In this document: positions 1 through 13,157 of the stretch, piece by piece
How the letters are laid out: every line of letters begins with the position of its first letter
How positions within the stretch are numbered: position 1 is the stretch's first letter
Assembly (NCBI GenBank): GCA_003640385.1
Contig: RCAB01000039.1
Span: 62,001-126,000 of the forward strand
Length of the DNA: 64,000 nucleotides
Direction: 5' to 3'
Source of the DNA: Setaria digitata
Lineage: Eukaryota; Nematoda; Chromadorea; Rhabditida; Setariidae
Position numbers and translations under genes: made by a program
Notes under the pieces: model-generated
Databases searched by the model: none
The model's input: the letters and a program-made list of their open reading frames with translations, nothing else
What the model was told of the DNA's origin: nothing

Positions 1-1
1 T

Positions 2-464
2 CAATGTGGGGAGCAAGGATCGCCTGGACCAAAGGGTGTTCCTGGAAGCCCAGGAAGATCTGGTCCACTAGGACATGATGGAAAATGGGGAAGAGGCGCA
101 ATGGGTTTAAAAGGTCCAAAGGGACGACGTGGTTCACGTGGACTTCCGGGTAAAAATGGCGCGAGAGGCGCTCCTGGTCTTTCCGGTGAGCCCGGTTTAC
201 CGGGACAGCGTGGTGTACTTGGACGCAGTGGCAAAGATGGGCTTGAAGGAATGGTGAATTTTTATACAATTTATGAGTTTATCAGAACAATTTCAATTTT
301 ATACCACAAAATTCGTCAAGAATAAAATCCGTCATCAAGGCCCATTATATAATGCTGCTAGCGTCATATAATTTCAGATTGGATTATCCGGAATACCCGC
401 TCCAGATGCCTATTATTGTCCATGCCCGTTGCTCAATTCAATGTCCTTGCTCGAAAAAGTGTAG
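2..464 (+). CDS. Cuticle collagen, 3' end (partial)
   Basis: This is the last part of a nematode cuticle collagen that starts before the window. Exons are 2-253 and 378-464, with a GT-AG intron at 254-377 that keeps frame. The first exon encodes about 25 Gly-X-Y triplets, starting with [12 protein letters not shown] and ending GKDGLEGM. The second adds [17 protein letters not shown], the C-terminal two-cysteine block typical of cuticle collagens, and then a short tail ending LLEKV. The helix has one short break, GKWGRGAMG, at the position where the other collagens of this window have KRGTG or KKGIG. Such proteins are secreted by the hypodermis and cross-linked in the cuticle. It lies on the opposite strand from the three collagens further right. 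Family assignment is certain; which member it is cannot be said. Confidence 0.93.
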
Positions 465-1129
465 AATTTGTTTCGTATATACATTTTGTAGCAGATGATT
501 TCAGACTTATCTTTTCGACCAGTTCATTTGATGATTCAACTTGACTACGAGATTTGGGCTATTTTTTGAGTGAATTAGAATGTTTTAAGTTGAATCAAAA
601 AACACAGGACATTTATACGTTAATGGTAATTGAATCGGTTATTGGACAGTTCTTATAATTCATTTCATATCTGCCATATGATAATTTAAAACATTTTTTG
701 GAAATCTGTAAGCTTGTTCTGTGGACTCAACCGTAAAAAATGGAAATAAGTGAGAAGAGAATGTTTCTTTTAAATAATTAGTTATGGAGGACAATCGATG
801 GTATGTCAGAAAAATGTGTTGCAATTTGCTTCCGAAGTGATGTTTTAGACGTTTGTTCGAACTGGCTAACCTTCCTGAAATTTTTAAGAATTATGAAAAA
901 GCAACAAAAGAAGTGGCGAGAAAAAACTGTAGCGTTTATATATCATTTAGGATCATTTTAAACTCAGAACAAGCAAGCACTATGCTCTCGCATATGTTGC
1001 TAAACAAAATAAATTAAGTCCAAAAGTGTATCGCTAGACTCTATCACATATTTTCGCTTTTCCTTCAATAAATTAAGTTGTAAAAGATAGATGGACCGAA
1101 TTGGTACTGCATATCAGTTGATTTGTTCC
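465..1129. other. Intergenic, collagen 3' flank
   Basis: This spacer separates two convergently transcribed genes: the collagen ending at 464 (+) and the glutamine synthetase ending at 1130 (-). It is AT-rich. AATAAA-like strings occur on both strands (for example around 1005-1015 and 1070), but I cannot assign a poly(A) site. I see no coding exon. Confidence 0.6.
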
Positions 1130-1572
1130 TTAGTCGAGTAGAATTGTTTTGGTCATTATTCCAGTAACAGCATACGGATCACAGTTCGATGAAGGACGCC
1201 TATCTTCCAAGAATCCCTACAGAAAACTACAGTAGCCTCTTTACACTCGAAAGGCTTCAATTAGAATTGAAAAAAATCAAAGTAATTTGAAAGCGAAATC
1301 ATAAATAAGACTAAAAAGAAATTAATGAGACAAAAAATCAACCTATTCCTACTGGTTAATTAGAATTGCCAAAAAATTCTGCAAAATTTCAAAAATAAAA
1401 ACTTTTTTTTCTCTGGCGACAGCTCTCGGTATACGGACAGAAGCGCCTCTGTTAGCGACACCCCAAGAAAATTTATCGATGCTAGAGGTTTCGTGCTTTC
1501 CCGTCAAACGGCGTACGTTATCCATACCACCGTGTGGATCGTACATTGCTATATGCTCCTGGAATTGCATAG

Positions 1573-1604
<32 letters not shown>

Positions 1605-3491
1605 GTGAAAAATTCTCAATACTTTGTGTTTCTTTTCAAGCTTCTTAATCGCTTCTTCCACATATTGAATGCCACCTTCCGCACGCATCTTTTCCGTTGA
1701 AAAGTTACAATGACAACCAGCTCCATTCCAATCACCACCTAAAATTTTACGCTAATTAGCGAGCAATTAAGCAAAGTAACAAACAGTCTAAGAATTTCGC
1801 ATTTAATTAGGAATGAATTTCGCACGTGTAACTGCTGGTTTCGGATCGAATGTAACCAGAACACCATATATTTCAGAAATACGATAGAGTAAATATCGTG
1901 CCATCCAGAGTTGATCACCCATAGAAATTCCTTCACATGTGCCCAGTTGGAATTCCCACTGTCCAGGTGTTACCTCTGCATTTTCATCAATATAAGTTGA
2001 AGAAGTAAGCTTAGAAATTTTCATTAGTAAAAGCCAGCTCTGACTATTTTTATTATAAATTCAAATTAAGAATAAAGTTCACTGGATTTATAGGTCTAAG
2101 AATGCCTGCTTCGATGTTAATCTACTGTCCGATTATAACACTAATCTAAATTAGACTATTTGCTTAATTCAAATTTCTTTCTTTGATAGCTTAGATTTCT
2201 AACAGAAAGAACTATGAAAAATTGATTAATAATTTGAATAGTTCAAAATTTTTTTTAAAAAAAAAAAAAAGTTCAAAAAAAAAATTTTTTTCTAAAGCTG
2301 CAAGAGTTGAATTCATTTTAACAAATTGCTTATTCATTAGTAGTTTTCGCACTGAGATAAAGCCTCATTTTGCGAAAAAATATAGCACTTAAAAAGGCAA
2401 TCTATGCCTTTTTAAGCGGTTGCACTAGTCATCTAACTTTTAAAAATTGTTGAAGTCTTAGCTCACCTGCATTTATGCCAAAAAGTTGAAGGCCAGCATG
2501 CAAGCAAGCCAAGTAGTGTGCATTCACGAGTTCCCGACCATACGCTTTATCTGCTCCAACACCACAATAATATTTACCCTGTGGCTCGGGAAAGCCATTC
2601 TTCGGCCATCCTAACGGGTAACCATCTCTGTAAAATGTTGACCTTTTCTTCTTTTCGTTTGTTTACCTTGAATAAAACAAAAAATGCATAACTCTGTAAA
2701 TTTACACACCTATCCAGAAGTAGGTATTCTTGTTCCATACCAAACCATACTTTCTCACTTTTACATTTTTCCATAATTTCATTGCACATATGACGGTGAT
2801 TAGTAGCTGCAAATTAGGAAAGATAATAGCTCATTAAAGAACGGAAACACCTATCTGAACAAAGGATTCATCCATATCACAATATGACATTCAATTATTC
2901 ATCTATTTAAATCAAAAAGAACAAAGTTAATTATTAGTGTTAAGGACGAACTGGTTGGCTTCATTGCATGATCATATGTTTCACATAGTACAAGTTTATT
3001 ATTGCCACCAAGGAATGGATCTGGATAATGTGCAACTGGCTTAAGATATGTGTCAGAATCTTGACCTGACCGGGCTTGTCCAGTTGAAGAGCCATCAAAA
3101 TTCCATATGGGATAATCTAAAAATATCCAGGGCAGTAAAAAAGAAGATTCGTGTAATTTTAGAAAATTTTAAATGACAAACAGATATCTATAAATTCGTT
3201 GTCAGTAGCAACAGATGTTTTTGATGACAATCTTGCTACCTAACCATTAATACTTTTCGGCATATCAGATATTGTTCGCGTTTTTGAACGCATATTTTCT
3301 CCCGTTCCATCGATCCAGACGTATGTTGCCTAAAATATGCGTGGAAATTACTCATTACAGATAATTAGACGAAGAATTTTAGGAAGAGAAAGATTTTCAG
3401 ATGATACCTGACAGAAGGATGGATGTGGTTTGAGGCCAATGAACTGATCAAAAACAGCCTTTGCTAGAGGTAGACGTACACTAAAAGACAT
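1130..3491 (-). CDS. gln: Glutamine synthetase
   Basis: Cytosolic glutamine synthetase: ATP + glutamate + ammonia to glutamine. Nine exons on the minus strand: 3491-3408, 3329-3245, 3116-2952, 2806-2710, 2627-2467, 1975-1826, 1738-1623, 1558-1403, 1216-1130. All junctions are GT-AG, keep phase, and total 1,101 nt (366 aa plus stop), the usual length of the eukaryotic decameric enzyme. Family signatures are visible: [48 protein letters not shown], the nucleotide and glutamate motif [26 protein letters not shown], and [12 protein letters not shown] near the end. The motif GAGCHTNFST carries Cys instead of Thr at about residue 258. The start [11 protein letters not shown] was chosen because it is the first ATG after a candidate acceptor AG at 3502-3504. 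The last exon is short and ends TKTILLD. Confidence 0.95.
1570..1596. repeat. Long poly-T run in a glutamine synthetase intron
   Basis: An uninterrupted T tract of about 27 bases, A-rich on the coding strand, lies immediately upstream of the 1558-1403 exon acceptor. It could slip in sequencing but does not touch coding sequence. Confidence 0.9.
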
Positions 3492-3501
3492 TTTCCAGGA
3501 C

Positions 3502-3504
3502 CTG
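3502..3504 (-). promoter_or_regulatory. Candidate trans-splice / 5' UTR acceptor of glutamine synthetase
   Basis: On the minus strand TTTTATTATTCAG ends 10 bases before the ATG at 3491. A pyrimidine-rich stretch followed by CAG just before a start codon is what a spliced-leader acceptor looks like in nematodes. An ordinary 5' UTR intron would look the same. Confidence 0.4.
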
Positions 3505-5846
3505 AATAATAAAACATTGAAACTTTTTTTAGGAGAATTCATAAAATTCATCGTCGTTTTTTTTTTTTTTTTTTTTTTTTTATTATTTTGCTTAAAATAT
3601 CTGATGCTTACAATTACACTGATGAAACCTCAACTGATTACTTTACTATCCAATTTATCATTTCAATCCATTAAATTATAAAAAACAAGAGGAAATGAAG
3701 AATTCCACAGTAATCCAAGAACCTGATAAACTTCTTATCCTTATAAGTTTTATTTCATATAGACTAATCAAATGCAATACTTCAAAAATTGTAGACATTA
3801 GGCAAGGGACTAATTAAAACATTTACTTTTCCATTAAATCCACTCGCAACAGAAGCCTAGGCTAAAAGAAGAAGCTATTACAGAAGGAAAGAACTTATTG
3901 TTCAAGTAAGAAAAAGCTAACTCGACGTATTTACCTGTTTGCTTATTTAGAGTTATTTCAAGAAGTGCAAAAGATTTGTTGAATTAGTATAAAAGGAATC
4001 TGCCTGCAATACATGGAAAAACTAACATTGAAAAGGGTCAGTAACATTGAAAGATGAAAGGATATCTTGAAAATAAATTGTATCTAATTTCGTCCATCCT
4101 CAAAGTTTTTTTTTTTTTTTTTTTTAAAGCATCTCTTTAAAGAAAAATATCTTTTAAAAAATCCTTCAAAACTTCCATTCAGTCTCTAAAATTAAGTGCA
4201 AACACAAGTGCAAGTTTTCTAAAATCAGTGAATTTGTAAATCTCATTGTTTTTAGAAATATTTATCCATTAGTAGCCTTCTCGTTTAATCCAACACCAAA
4301 AAATTTGTTGAAAGTTTTCATATTAAATTTCGCAATCACAGGAGCTTCTCTAATTAATTATACATTAAATTGGTTGCGGAGAGATCATCAGCACAGTTCG
4401 ATAATTGTAAAGGAGAGGCTAAAATAAGTAACCTTCCGACTGCAACACTTAAAATAAAATAAGTACGATATTCCTCAAAAGATAATTAAAGGCTTTAAAA
4501 GTGATTCCTGTCCGCTTCATAAATTTCCATATAACTAACAAATTTACGTATAATTTCATGCAATATTCATTTTATTAATGACATGAAATTTCCTAAAAAA
4601 GAAATCTACAGATGACAGGAACGTTTAGAACTGACAGTTTTGTGGAGGAAAAGAAATTTCTTTCCAAACATTTTGCCACTTTTCAAAGAATTCATTTTTT
4701 ACAGAGTTAGTCAATAATTTAAAATTTATTTTTTAGAATATTTTTATACATTTTTTTTTCGTTTTGGTATAATTTGAAAAATTCATAGTGTGAACAAAAA
4801 GGAAACTTCGTCATGCTAACATTATCAGTTCTTCCTTTTGAACAACACTCCTTCACCTGGTTTTTTCCATATATTTCTTATCGTTTCTTTATTTAGACTT
4901 TTTTTTTTTTACTTTTTCACATTAACTGTGTAAAATTAAGCTATCATTTAAGTACCAAAAAAAAAAAAAAAGAATTTTTCTTTAGAAAGGTCAATTTTTA
5001 AAGTATAGTTAATTAAGAATTCAAATCATAACAAGGTATTTAATGATTCTTTAGGAAGAATCTCACACAACAGATCAAAGAATCTGGAAGTTACTTGTGA
5101 TTACAATAAATTAAAAGTAATACACACGTGATGTGTGCAATGAGTATTGATAAAATGTTTCCTAATCACTGTGTTGTGTACAGTGTTTAGAATATCACTC
5201 AAATGGGAAAATAAAAAATATACATATATATGTATATGTAAAAATTCTTTCTGGGTATTCTTTTGTTTTTTCAAAGAAACGTACGTTTAAGTGGTGGTTA
5301 ATGAAAGCACTTCTGAGATGGGAAACATCGGGAAATATACTGCGAAAAACTCAAGGGTAATTTCATCAAAAGGAATATTACTGAGGAATTGCTGTAAATA
5401 TCTTTTCTTTCTTAAATTTCTTTTTAAGTTTTAATTTTCTTTAAATGTGAAAATTCGACTCAGTTGATTTCTCCCATTTTTCATCATCTTCAATGGTTTG
5501 ATAATTCCTTGAAGATGTTGATAAATTGGAAGAATGAATTTTTTTTTTTTTTTTCTGAAATAGAGATAGTTGGAAATTTCATTGTTCACAGTTCAAAAGT
5601 CATAAATCTTTGGCGAAATAATATTTTTAAACCAATGTCTTCTGCACGGAACCACTTGGCAGAGACTTAATTGGACAAACAGATGGCAGTGGCAGATTCT
5701 TTATTTGCAAAGAAAAAGTTTACAAAGAATGAACTGTCCATTTCATTTCGAAAATGAAATCAGTTCTTGCAGAGCTTGCATCACTTGATAATGACGCACG
5801 GTCGAACAACATATTCGTAATTTGATAATTAATGATATTACTACTG
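3505..5846. other. Intergenic, AT-rich, poly-T tracts
   Basis: No exon could be supported here. The stretch contains long T runs at about 3556-3581, 4107-4125 and 4901-4910 and an A run near 4960-4973. Towards the right end, AATAAA occurs on the minus strand (complement of 5700-5705), downstream of the weak gene candidate at 5847-6743. Open frames such as 5464-5670 (+) are F/N/I-rich and look like chance. Confidence 0.6.
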
Positions 5847-6743
5847 CTAGAAGAATTGTCTGCTACACCTTACATTCTGGTGATATGCAGTGTCGCTTAA
5901 ATTCGTTCCGACTAAACCAGTGATCATCAAAGTGTTGACCAAAATCAAATAACTTTTTTCAAATTGTAACCTATAAAATTTAAAAGATCTTAGGAGACAC
6001 CAAGAATTATGTCTATGAAAATGCGAACTATGCTCATAATAGCTTAGATCTAGAGAAAAACAACAAAAAACTTGGAATATAAAAAGAAAAAAAAAAGTAC
6101 GAATAAACGAAAATAGAAATTCTGATATTTTTGGGGTCGAAATAACATGAGACAGAAAGAAAAATTTAAACTTACCTATAATGATCACTGTTTAGGAAAC
6201 TGGAAATGAAAAATAAAGGACTTGAAGATTAATATTTTAATTTGGAAAGAAATTGGGAACAGCTAATCACTATTTTATAATTATTTCTTTCTACGGAGAT
6301 ATCTTCCAAACGGGATGTGAAAATTGCTCAAGCAAGTTAAAAACAAAACAAAAATCAACTCAAAAAAAAATACTTTTTAGTGCGCAAATTTCATCATTAA
6401 CTACCAAACAGGTTTATTAGTAAAATTGTAATTAACAAAAGTTGACATTACTCATATATCAGAATGATATCAGATCTACCATTCAGTAATTTACACTAGT
6501 AAGAATAAAAAAAAAAGAAAAGAAAAAAAGAAAAAAAAACATTTCCACTGTTTTAATAATATCTAATTTGATGAAAATATTTTTTAAAATCATTCTGATA
6601 TTTGTTGCAGTTAATGACATTACTGATTATTTTTTCTACTTACCTCCAGCTTTCCCTTTCCCCTTGAACTTAGACCTTAAGATAAAGCTTGATATCACCA
6701 CGGCCAAGAAAGAGTAAACGAAATGCTTGAATAGCGCGTTCAT
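5847..6743 (-). CDS. Possible small membrane protein (tentative)
   Basis: I do not recognise this gene. On the minus strand an ATG at 6743-6741 opens MNALFKHFVYSFLAVVIS, a hydrophobic segment followed by a basic stretch (RSKFKGKGKAGG). It runs into a perfect GTAAGT donor after 6644. A terminal exon 5970-5847 follows a TTTTATAG acceptor, encodes another hydrophobic segment (SYLILVNTLMITGLVG), and ends at TAG. AATAAA lies about 145 bases downstream (5705-5700). A 24-base exon near 6194-6171 joins the last exon in frame, but its junction to the first exon is out of phase, so at least one exon is missing or wrong. The donor, the poly(A) signal and two hydrophobic segments suggest a real two-pass peptide. 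The model is incomplete and chance is not excluded. Confidence 0.28.
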
Positions 6744-9700
6744 AATTGGACAAATTTTTTCGAGTAACTAATTTACAGTCTGAAGCTTTTTTTGAAAGTC
6801 TAATCTAATCTTTATAATAAGAGTGATTCTCACAAGCAGAAGTATGAATATAACGTAGATTATAAATCCAAATCAGAAAGAAGTCTAAACATCGTTGTGA
6901 TATTGCAACACGTGCTCTGAAAATATCGCTTTTCACTAGAAAGCACAAATTGTTATATAAGTTGGCTCAATTAACAAATCGCAATCGATTTTTCATTCCG
7001 TTTTTAACAACTTAATTCTATGCTTACATATTTTCATCCATTTAAAAAATATTTCAAAATTTTCTATTTCATTTAACAGTAGGAAATGTAATTCGCATTC
7101 GCTTAATGCTTGAATGGATGCTCATGACATTTTTCGATTCAATTAATTTATCTGAAATGACGATGAATTTATTCGAATTTCGTCTAATCTTGACACTTCT
7201 ACTACGGCTCCATACGCTGATAACAAAAAAAAGAAAAAAGAAAAAAGAAAAAATTGAGTTAATTCAAAACGGATTGTTTTATCACAACTTTTATCACCTC
7301 AATTTATTTTTAAATCCAACTTAACCTTAAGACAGCTTCGTCTCTTAGTGATAAGGAAATGAGCGATTTATATTTATTATGTTTAAACATTTCGCAATCT
7401 GTTTAAAGAATCATTCTGTGGTGAGAAAGGCTGCGAGAGAAATGGTAAGTCGGGAAAGAATTTATGGAATCAATATTCAGAAGTAAATTAGCGATTAAAT
7501 TATCAGTTATTAATGAACTAACTACTCTCATTAACAAATATAGTGTTAATGTTTTGTGAGTTGTTTTCTATTCGCATGGATATGTAAAGAAATAAAAAAC
7601 AGAAATAAATTTCCCTTTCCATCAATTTCTTTTCGAACCTCAATTTTAAAAATGCCCTTTTTAAAATATAATTTATTTGTATTTTACAAAAAATTGGGTG
7701 GGGAAACAAAAAAGAAAAAAAAAAGTGAGTAAAATGATGGTAAAGTGAACTTCGTAAGATGTTGGACAACAAGCATTATTCGCAAGCCCTTCAAGAGTTG
7801 ACAATTAATTACTGAAAACTTATTTTCTTCCAATTCTTTTCTTGATTTTTCCAACAATTTCCATTAGCTTCAAATAATTCTAATAAACTGAAGTGAGCAG
7901 CAGTAGCAATCATCTGAGGCAGTAATCCATGTCAATTTTCCACTTCTCAGAATACTCTTCATTCATTGCAGTAATAAAAACCGAGCTTGCTCAACATTAT
8001 TTTTTCTTTTGCAAGCATTAAATATTTAGCTGCAAATAATACCTGAAGTCTTACTTTTTGCATGCATTAGTTAGCAAGATAGTAAGATGATAAGACGAGA
8101 GCAAAGTCAAGAATAGAGTCAGACTTAATATTACTTGCTCTTCCAATGACTGCATTAAATACTAGATAAGGCAGTTATTCCTCCGGCATGATCAGTCTAA
8201 TGAACGATTAATAGTCTTACCGAATTAGCCGATGAATCATATTGAACAAATAGCGACAAGAAGTGATGATGCTTGCAGGACATACTTACGTGTTGACACT
8301 TTGACAGCTAACTTAGCATTCTGTTAAGTTTTGGCTAATAACTGACCAATGACACTACTAACTAGCTAAATGCTCTTCTTGTGCAAATGTCAGTCTTTCC
8401 AAAACGAAAAAAATTCAGAATGAAAATAGAATTGTAATTGTTTGCAGCGGTTATACATGTGTAAGCGCTTACGCGTGTGTTTGCACAGGGGTAATGAGTG
8501 AAATAAACAACATTGGGTATTAATAATTAGTCCGAGGGGCAGGTGCCTGTTGACATTTCTGAATTTCCTTCTTTCTTGCATTGTATACACCACATACGAC
8601 TTCATTTCTTCAATCTCATCTGCGTAAATTGTAAGCAATAAAACTGTCGACTTTCCAGAAATGGCAGATAACCAAGGCTATCGAGAATTGCCAGTTGTCA
8701 CCCATCGCTCTTCTCGATATTCCCCGGGAATTCTCTGCGAGATGAAGTGCAAGGTCCAAATCCATTGTTAGCTCACAGAATGTGCTAGGAGATAGATATG
8801 TAATGACCTAAAAAATTACATTTCAAGATGCCATCGTAACCTTTTTGAAGTTAAAATCTCTATGATGAAAACTCTCAAAACGAGCATCGAACCACTGTCA
8901 TGTTTGCGTGATGGTCACTACAGAAGATATCTTTACCTTACAATGCTGTTACAGATTTCGTCTTTACTTCTCCTCTCTGTTGTAGAGTGAGAGCTGTCAC
9001 GGCTGCAGTACGGGATTATTCATGCTAAACCGGACGAAAAATGAAGGAGATCCGTGGTTTCCGGAATATATTGTTAGTTTGGGACGGACGAACTAATAAA
9101 AGTCCATATTTTTTAAAGAAACTTGCCATCAGAGTTGAAAAAAAACAATAAGTATATGTAAAAGGATGTGAGCCAACAAAGAGAACAAGAAGTATTTAAA
9201 GAAAGTAAAGATCGAAGGCTAACACAAGGAGAGCGAAGCACGAGCTGTCTAGCTCACTTGACGATAGAAAACATTTCAGACAAATAATCAAAAAGTTCGG
9301 TAAAATGAGTAGAAAAGATTGAACTCAGACAATCCTGGAAGTGTTCCATTTGAAAGAAATATTACTTGGACAGATTGAAGTTGAGGATCGTATTATTGAA
9401 TTACTAGTATACTAACGGAAGTTAGACTATTTAGTGCAAATTTTTAGGCGGTACCATCTAATTAGCTAATGAGACTGACAAACAATTAGTACATTTTCAT
9501 TTCTTGTAGACGTGGAAAAGTTGCAATATGGCATGACGTATAAATATTTTTTTCCAATAATTTAGCAGGATACTTGAAAATCGAGAAAAAATTTTTTTTT
9601 TGGCTAAAGACGGTGAGGTTACTGAACTGATCCCTGTGCTTCACTTTAGATCAGACTTTTCTCAGTCTACGTTAGATTAGATTAGGTTTACTAATTACTA

Positions 9701-10315
9701 AAAAGGATGATACAGTAGAGACTAATATGTTATATAATGAAACTATCAAAAAATAGAATGAAAATACCAAGTAGTTTTGGTTGGTAAATCAGCATTTTTA
9801 TTAATGCTTTGCAGGAAGTAGTCACCTGGTCTTGTAAAGGGTTCTAACAAACTAAACAAGATTTTAATTGGAAAAATTGACTCAAATTAGCGATTTGGTA
9901 GAAGGAAATAAACGACTTTCCACAAGATTATTTTAAATGATTCGTCGGAATTGATTCTTCAGAGCTGTTTCAAGATCATAGATAAACTTTAAAATCTGAG
10001 ACCGGTGTGTAGCTGATCGGAGCCGCGTTAATTTTATTCATGATTAGTGAAGAAATTCTTGGATGAACTGGGATGGATTTAATGGATTCATAAGGTCAGT
10101 TTGATGGTACTCTTTTCAGAAATGTTACACTAAATATATCACATATTATAAAAAACGCTAGTGTTTATGTTTCGATGGTTACCTATATTTGACCGAAGTT
10201 TGACCCGCGATCTTTGCTTGACCTAAAGATGAATGAGATGCTACCATAACTTTCTCTTACGATACTGAGTGTTCCATTAACGTAATTCTGAATTCGTTAG
10301 GCATCGAGATTTTAA
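6744..10315. other. Intergenic, no supported gene
   Basis: This 3.5 kb lies between the weak candidate (-) and csn-6 (+). It holds short A-rich purine tracts (about 6508-6540, 7224-7250) and nothing that I can join into exons with good splice sites. The part from about 8650 to 9050 is less AT-rich than its surroundings but shows stops in all frames. The last few hundred bases presumably contain the csn-6 promoter; no specific element is recognised. Confidence 0.55.
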
Positions 10316-12433
10316 ATGTATCCTTTTCAAGGGCATAACGACGTAGTTATGATGGATTTGTCGATGTCGGAGGATGACAACAAATCAGTTGGACATAGTG
10401 AGCTGATTAGTGCTATTACTGTCTCTTTACATCCTTTAGTTATAATGAATATATCAGAACATGTTACACGGATAAGTGCACAGCACACTGATGGAAAACC
10501 TTTTGAGGTTTAGTTTCAAATTATTTTTCTTTTTTCTGTTGTTCATTTATTTGGTTTATATAAAAAAATTACTTCTTTCAGCAATTTCTCTTTCTTCATA
10601 ATATTATCTTGAAGATTGTCTTGAGTTCAGGTTTTCGGTGCAATACTTGGAAAGCAGTCTGGAAGGCATGTTGAGATGATGAATAGTTTCGAGGTGAAAT
10701 GGAGTGATGAAGGAAAAGGTTATGCAATTATTGATGCGAATTTTCTTTCTACAAGAGAACAACAGTGTAAGATCTTTTTCTTCAGTGATGTATATGTACA
10801 TGAGGCTTATAATACTAAATTATATCAGATACTGTTTAACATCTCTCGTGAGGATCGGATGTGTATTCGTCTCGGTATTTTTTTTATGGCATTTATTTAT
10901 GATGCGATTGTTTGCTTCATAATAGCAAACTGGTGTGAATGAGCATCTCGGTACTGTGTATACGTCTGTTTACATCCTGCTTTCATTTTAACCTTATTCG
11001 GATCATATTTTTCTATATCTCGTACATTATTTTCAGATCAGGAAGTATTTCATGATTTGGATTACGTTGGTTGGTATACAGTTGGAGGTACAACACCAAC
11101 ACAGGCAGATTGGCAAGTTCATCAGCAGTTTTCCGTCATGCATGAATCGCCTATTCTGGTGAAGCTTGATCCAAAAGCGCCACCAGGCAATAAGGTACAA
11201 ATTTTTGGAGGTATCCCGATTTTTGAAAGACTTGATACGTTTTTTTCAATCCGTCGTCCAAGGAAAAGATAACCAGTGATAAACGGTTAGGCTGTACTGA
11301 CATGTAAAAATTTATTTTTGTTTCAGGACTACAAAAGAATTTAGGCTACTTGCTAGCAAGCGAAGAATAGGGTTTGTTCATTGATTTTATTTTCAGTTAC
11401 CAGTGGCAATCTATGAATCTGTATCTACTACCGGCGTATCAACTAGTGGTTCAGCTTCAGTAGTTTGGCATCCGGTTAGCTGGTCATTAGCCAGTGAACA
11501 AGCTGAACGTATTGGTATTGAACACGTTGCTCAAATCTCGACGGTGTCTGCAAACAGCATATCCTCAACAAATAAACAAATTGTAGGGCAACTGGGTGCG
11601 ATAAATATGCTGCAGTCACGACTGGAACTTATTTACGACTATTTAATGGTAAAGCTGTTCTCTGAGGCGTGGAAGTAACCAAGATATAGAAAATGAAAAG
11701 ATGGTAATGTTGTGGGTCCAAGAATTTCGTAATGGTTGCTGCTATGCAGATTCCTTGCCGTTGACTTCCATCTGCGCTAAATGTATTTTAGAAATGTATT
11801 TTGTCCATAAAGCAAGACGTCGATAAGTGAATTGTTACAAGTCAAAAATGGTGTCGAGTGAAATGATAGCTGTAGAAGAATTACGGGAACACTGTTTACA
11901 GGCAGTTCGTAAAGGCGAATTACCGCGTGATGAAGTCGTTATAAGGGAAATCGCTCAGTTGGTTCGTCGAGTACCAGTTATGAGTTCGGAAAAATTCTTG
12001 GAACAATATAAGAATGTTGGTTTTTTCCTTTGATGATATTTGAGTAATATTTGAGGAACATCTTATTCAAGTAAAAAACATCTTAATTGTTTAGTGCAAT
12101 TATTCTTTTGCATTTAGGAAGGAGATTTTCACTATTTCAGCAGTGCTTAGAAGTCAAAATGACTGCACTTGTGGCAGCTCTGACGAAAACCTGCGGGACG
12201 CTTAATGATGTGAGTGTTTTGCTTTCAAATATTTTCCGGAACATCTAAAAGAAAAGAAAAATGAGTCTTGAAGAGTAAGGCTAAAAAAAGGATGATCAAA
12301 AAAGGAAAGATGGTATTAACTTGAATATAATCCAGTATTTCAGTTGGTAACAAAAATGAATGTAATGTCAATGGAAAGACAAACTTGGTTGCTTGCCTCT
12401 GGTAGACGAGCTCGACCTTTTCCAGCAGTGTGA
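10316..12433 (+). CDS. csn-6: COP9 signalosome subunit 6 (CSN6)
   Basis: Subunit of the COP9 signalosome, which removes Nedd8 from cullin ubiquitin ligases. CSN6 is the catalytically dead MPN partner of CSN5. Seven exons: 10316-10507, 10631-10766, 11037-11194, 11397-11648, 11842-12015, 12141-12209, 12344-12433; all phases join and give 356 aa. After an acidic N-terminus comes the MPN domain (about residues 28-190): ITVSLHPLVIMNISEH, VFGAILGKQSGRHVEMMNSF, then GWYTVGGTTPTQADW. Active MPN proteins have a His-X-His pair at that last position and it is absent here, as expected for CSN6. SEQAERIGIEHVAQI and the helical tail ending LASGRRARPFPAV complete the match. The start is the first in-frame ATG, 16 bases after a TTAG. 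The tail is slightly longer than the human protein. Confidence 0.94.
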
Positions 12434-13157
12434 TTTGAATTTTGACCATGCATCGAAATTATTTCTTGCTAAAATGTGACTTGAGGATTTTCATAACAAG
12501 TCCAAAAGTTTGGCCTTGAATTAACAATGCAATATTTAAATTTTTGGGATTCACTGTGAAGGTGCACTAACCTACTTATATTTCCAGTAAATTTTTGGGG
12601 AGGACAAAAAAACGATCATTTAGAAATATTGAGTAAATTGGAATATGCAGAGAGAATTAAATATATATGTTAGATGATGAAGTTAGGACTAGTTTTTTGC
12701 TTCTCGTTTTTAGAGAAGCGAGACTCACTTAAATTTTGAAAAATTTCTGTGTTTTACAATGTATTTGACAAAATTTTGACATTTTTTACTGATTTAAAGT
12801 TATTTACTAGTGTTGTATAAAGGGAAACATATGACATCAAATATGGAAGGCCTAACAGTTGTATTATTCCGTTAACTATTCATTGTATTTATTTTGCATA
12901 TCTGTATAATATTTTTGACATTTTTTTATTGTAAAGTTGATTCATTGCTAATGAATAGTTGATTTACCAGTTAAGCTGCACGTGACCTAAGGCTGTTAGT
13001 ATTTATTTAATTTTATTCTATATTTATCCCTTTTTGTTCTCAGATTCTGCTAAATATTAACTCACTAGTACTTCCTTGACGATTTTAACAGAAAAGTTGA
13101 CACGAAAACATTGCTTGTAATTCCCATATGACGTGATATAGTAAGGGGAGTAAATTC
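12434..13157. other. Intergenic between csn-6 and the peptidase
   Basis: The 724-base spacer lies between two genes on the same strand. It is very AT-rich with no supported exon. The distance is larger than usual for a nematode operon, so independent promoters are more likely than co-transcription. Confidence 0.55.
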
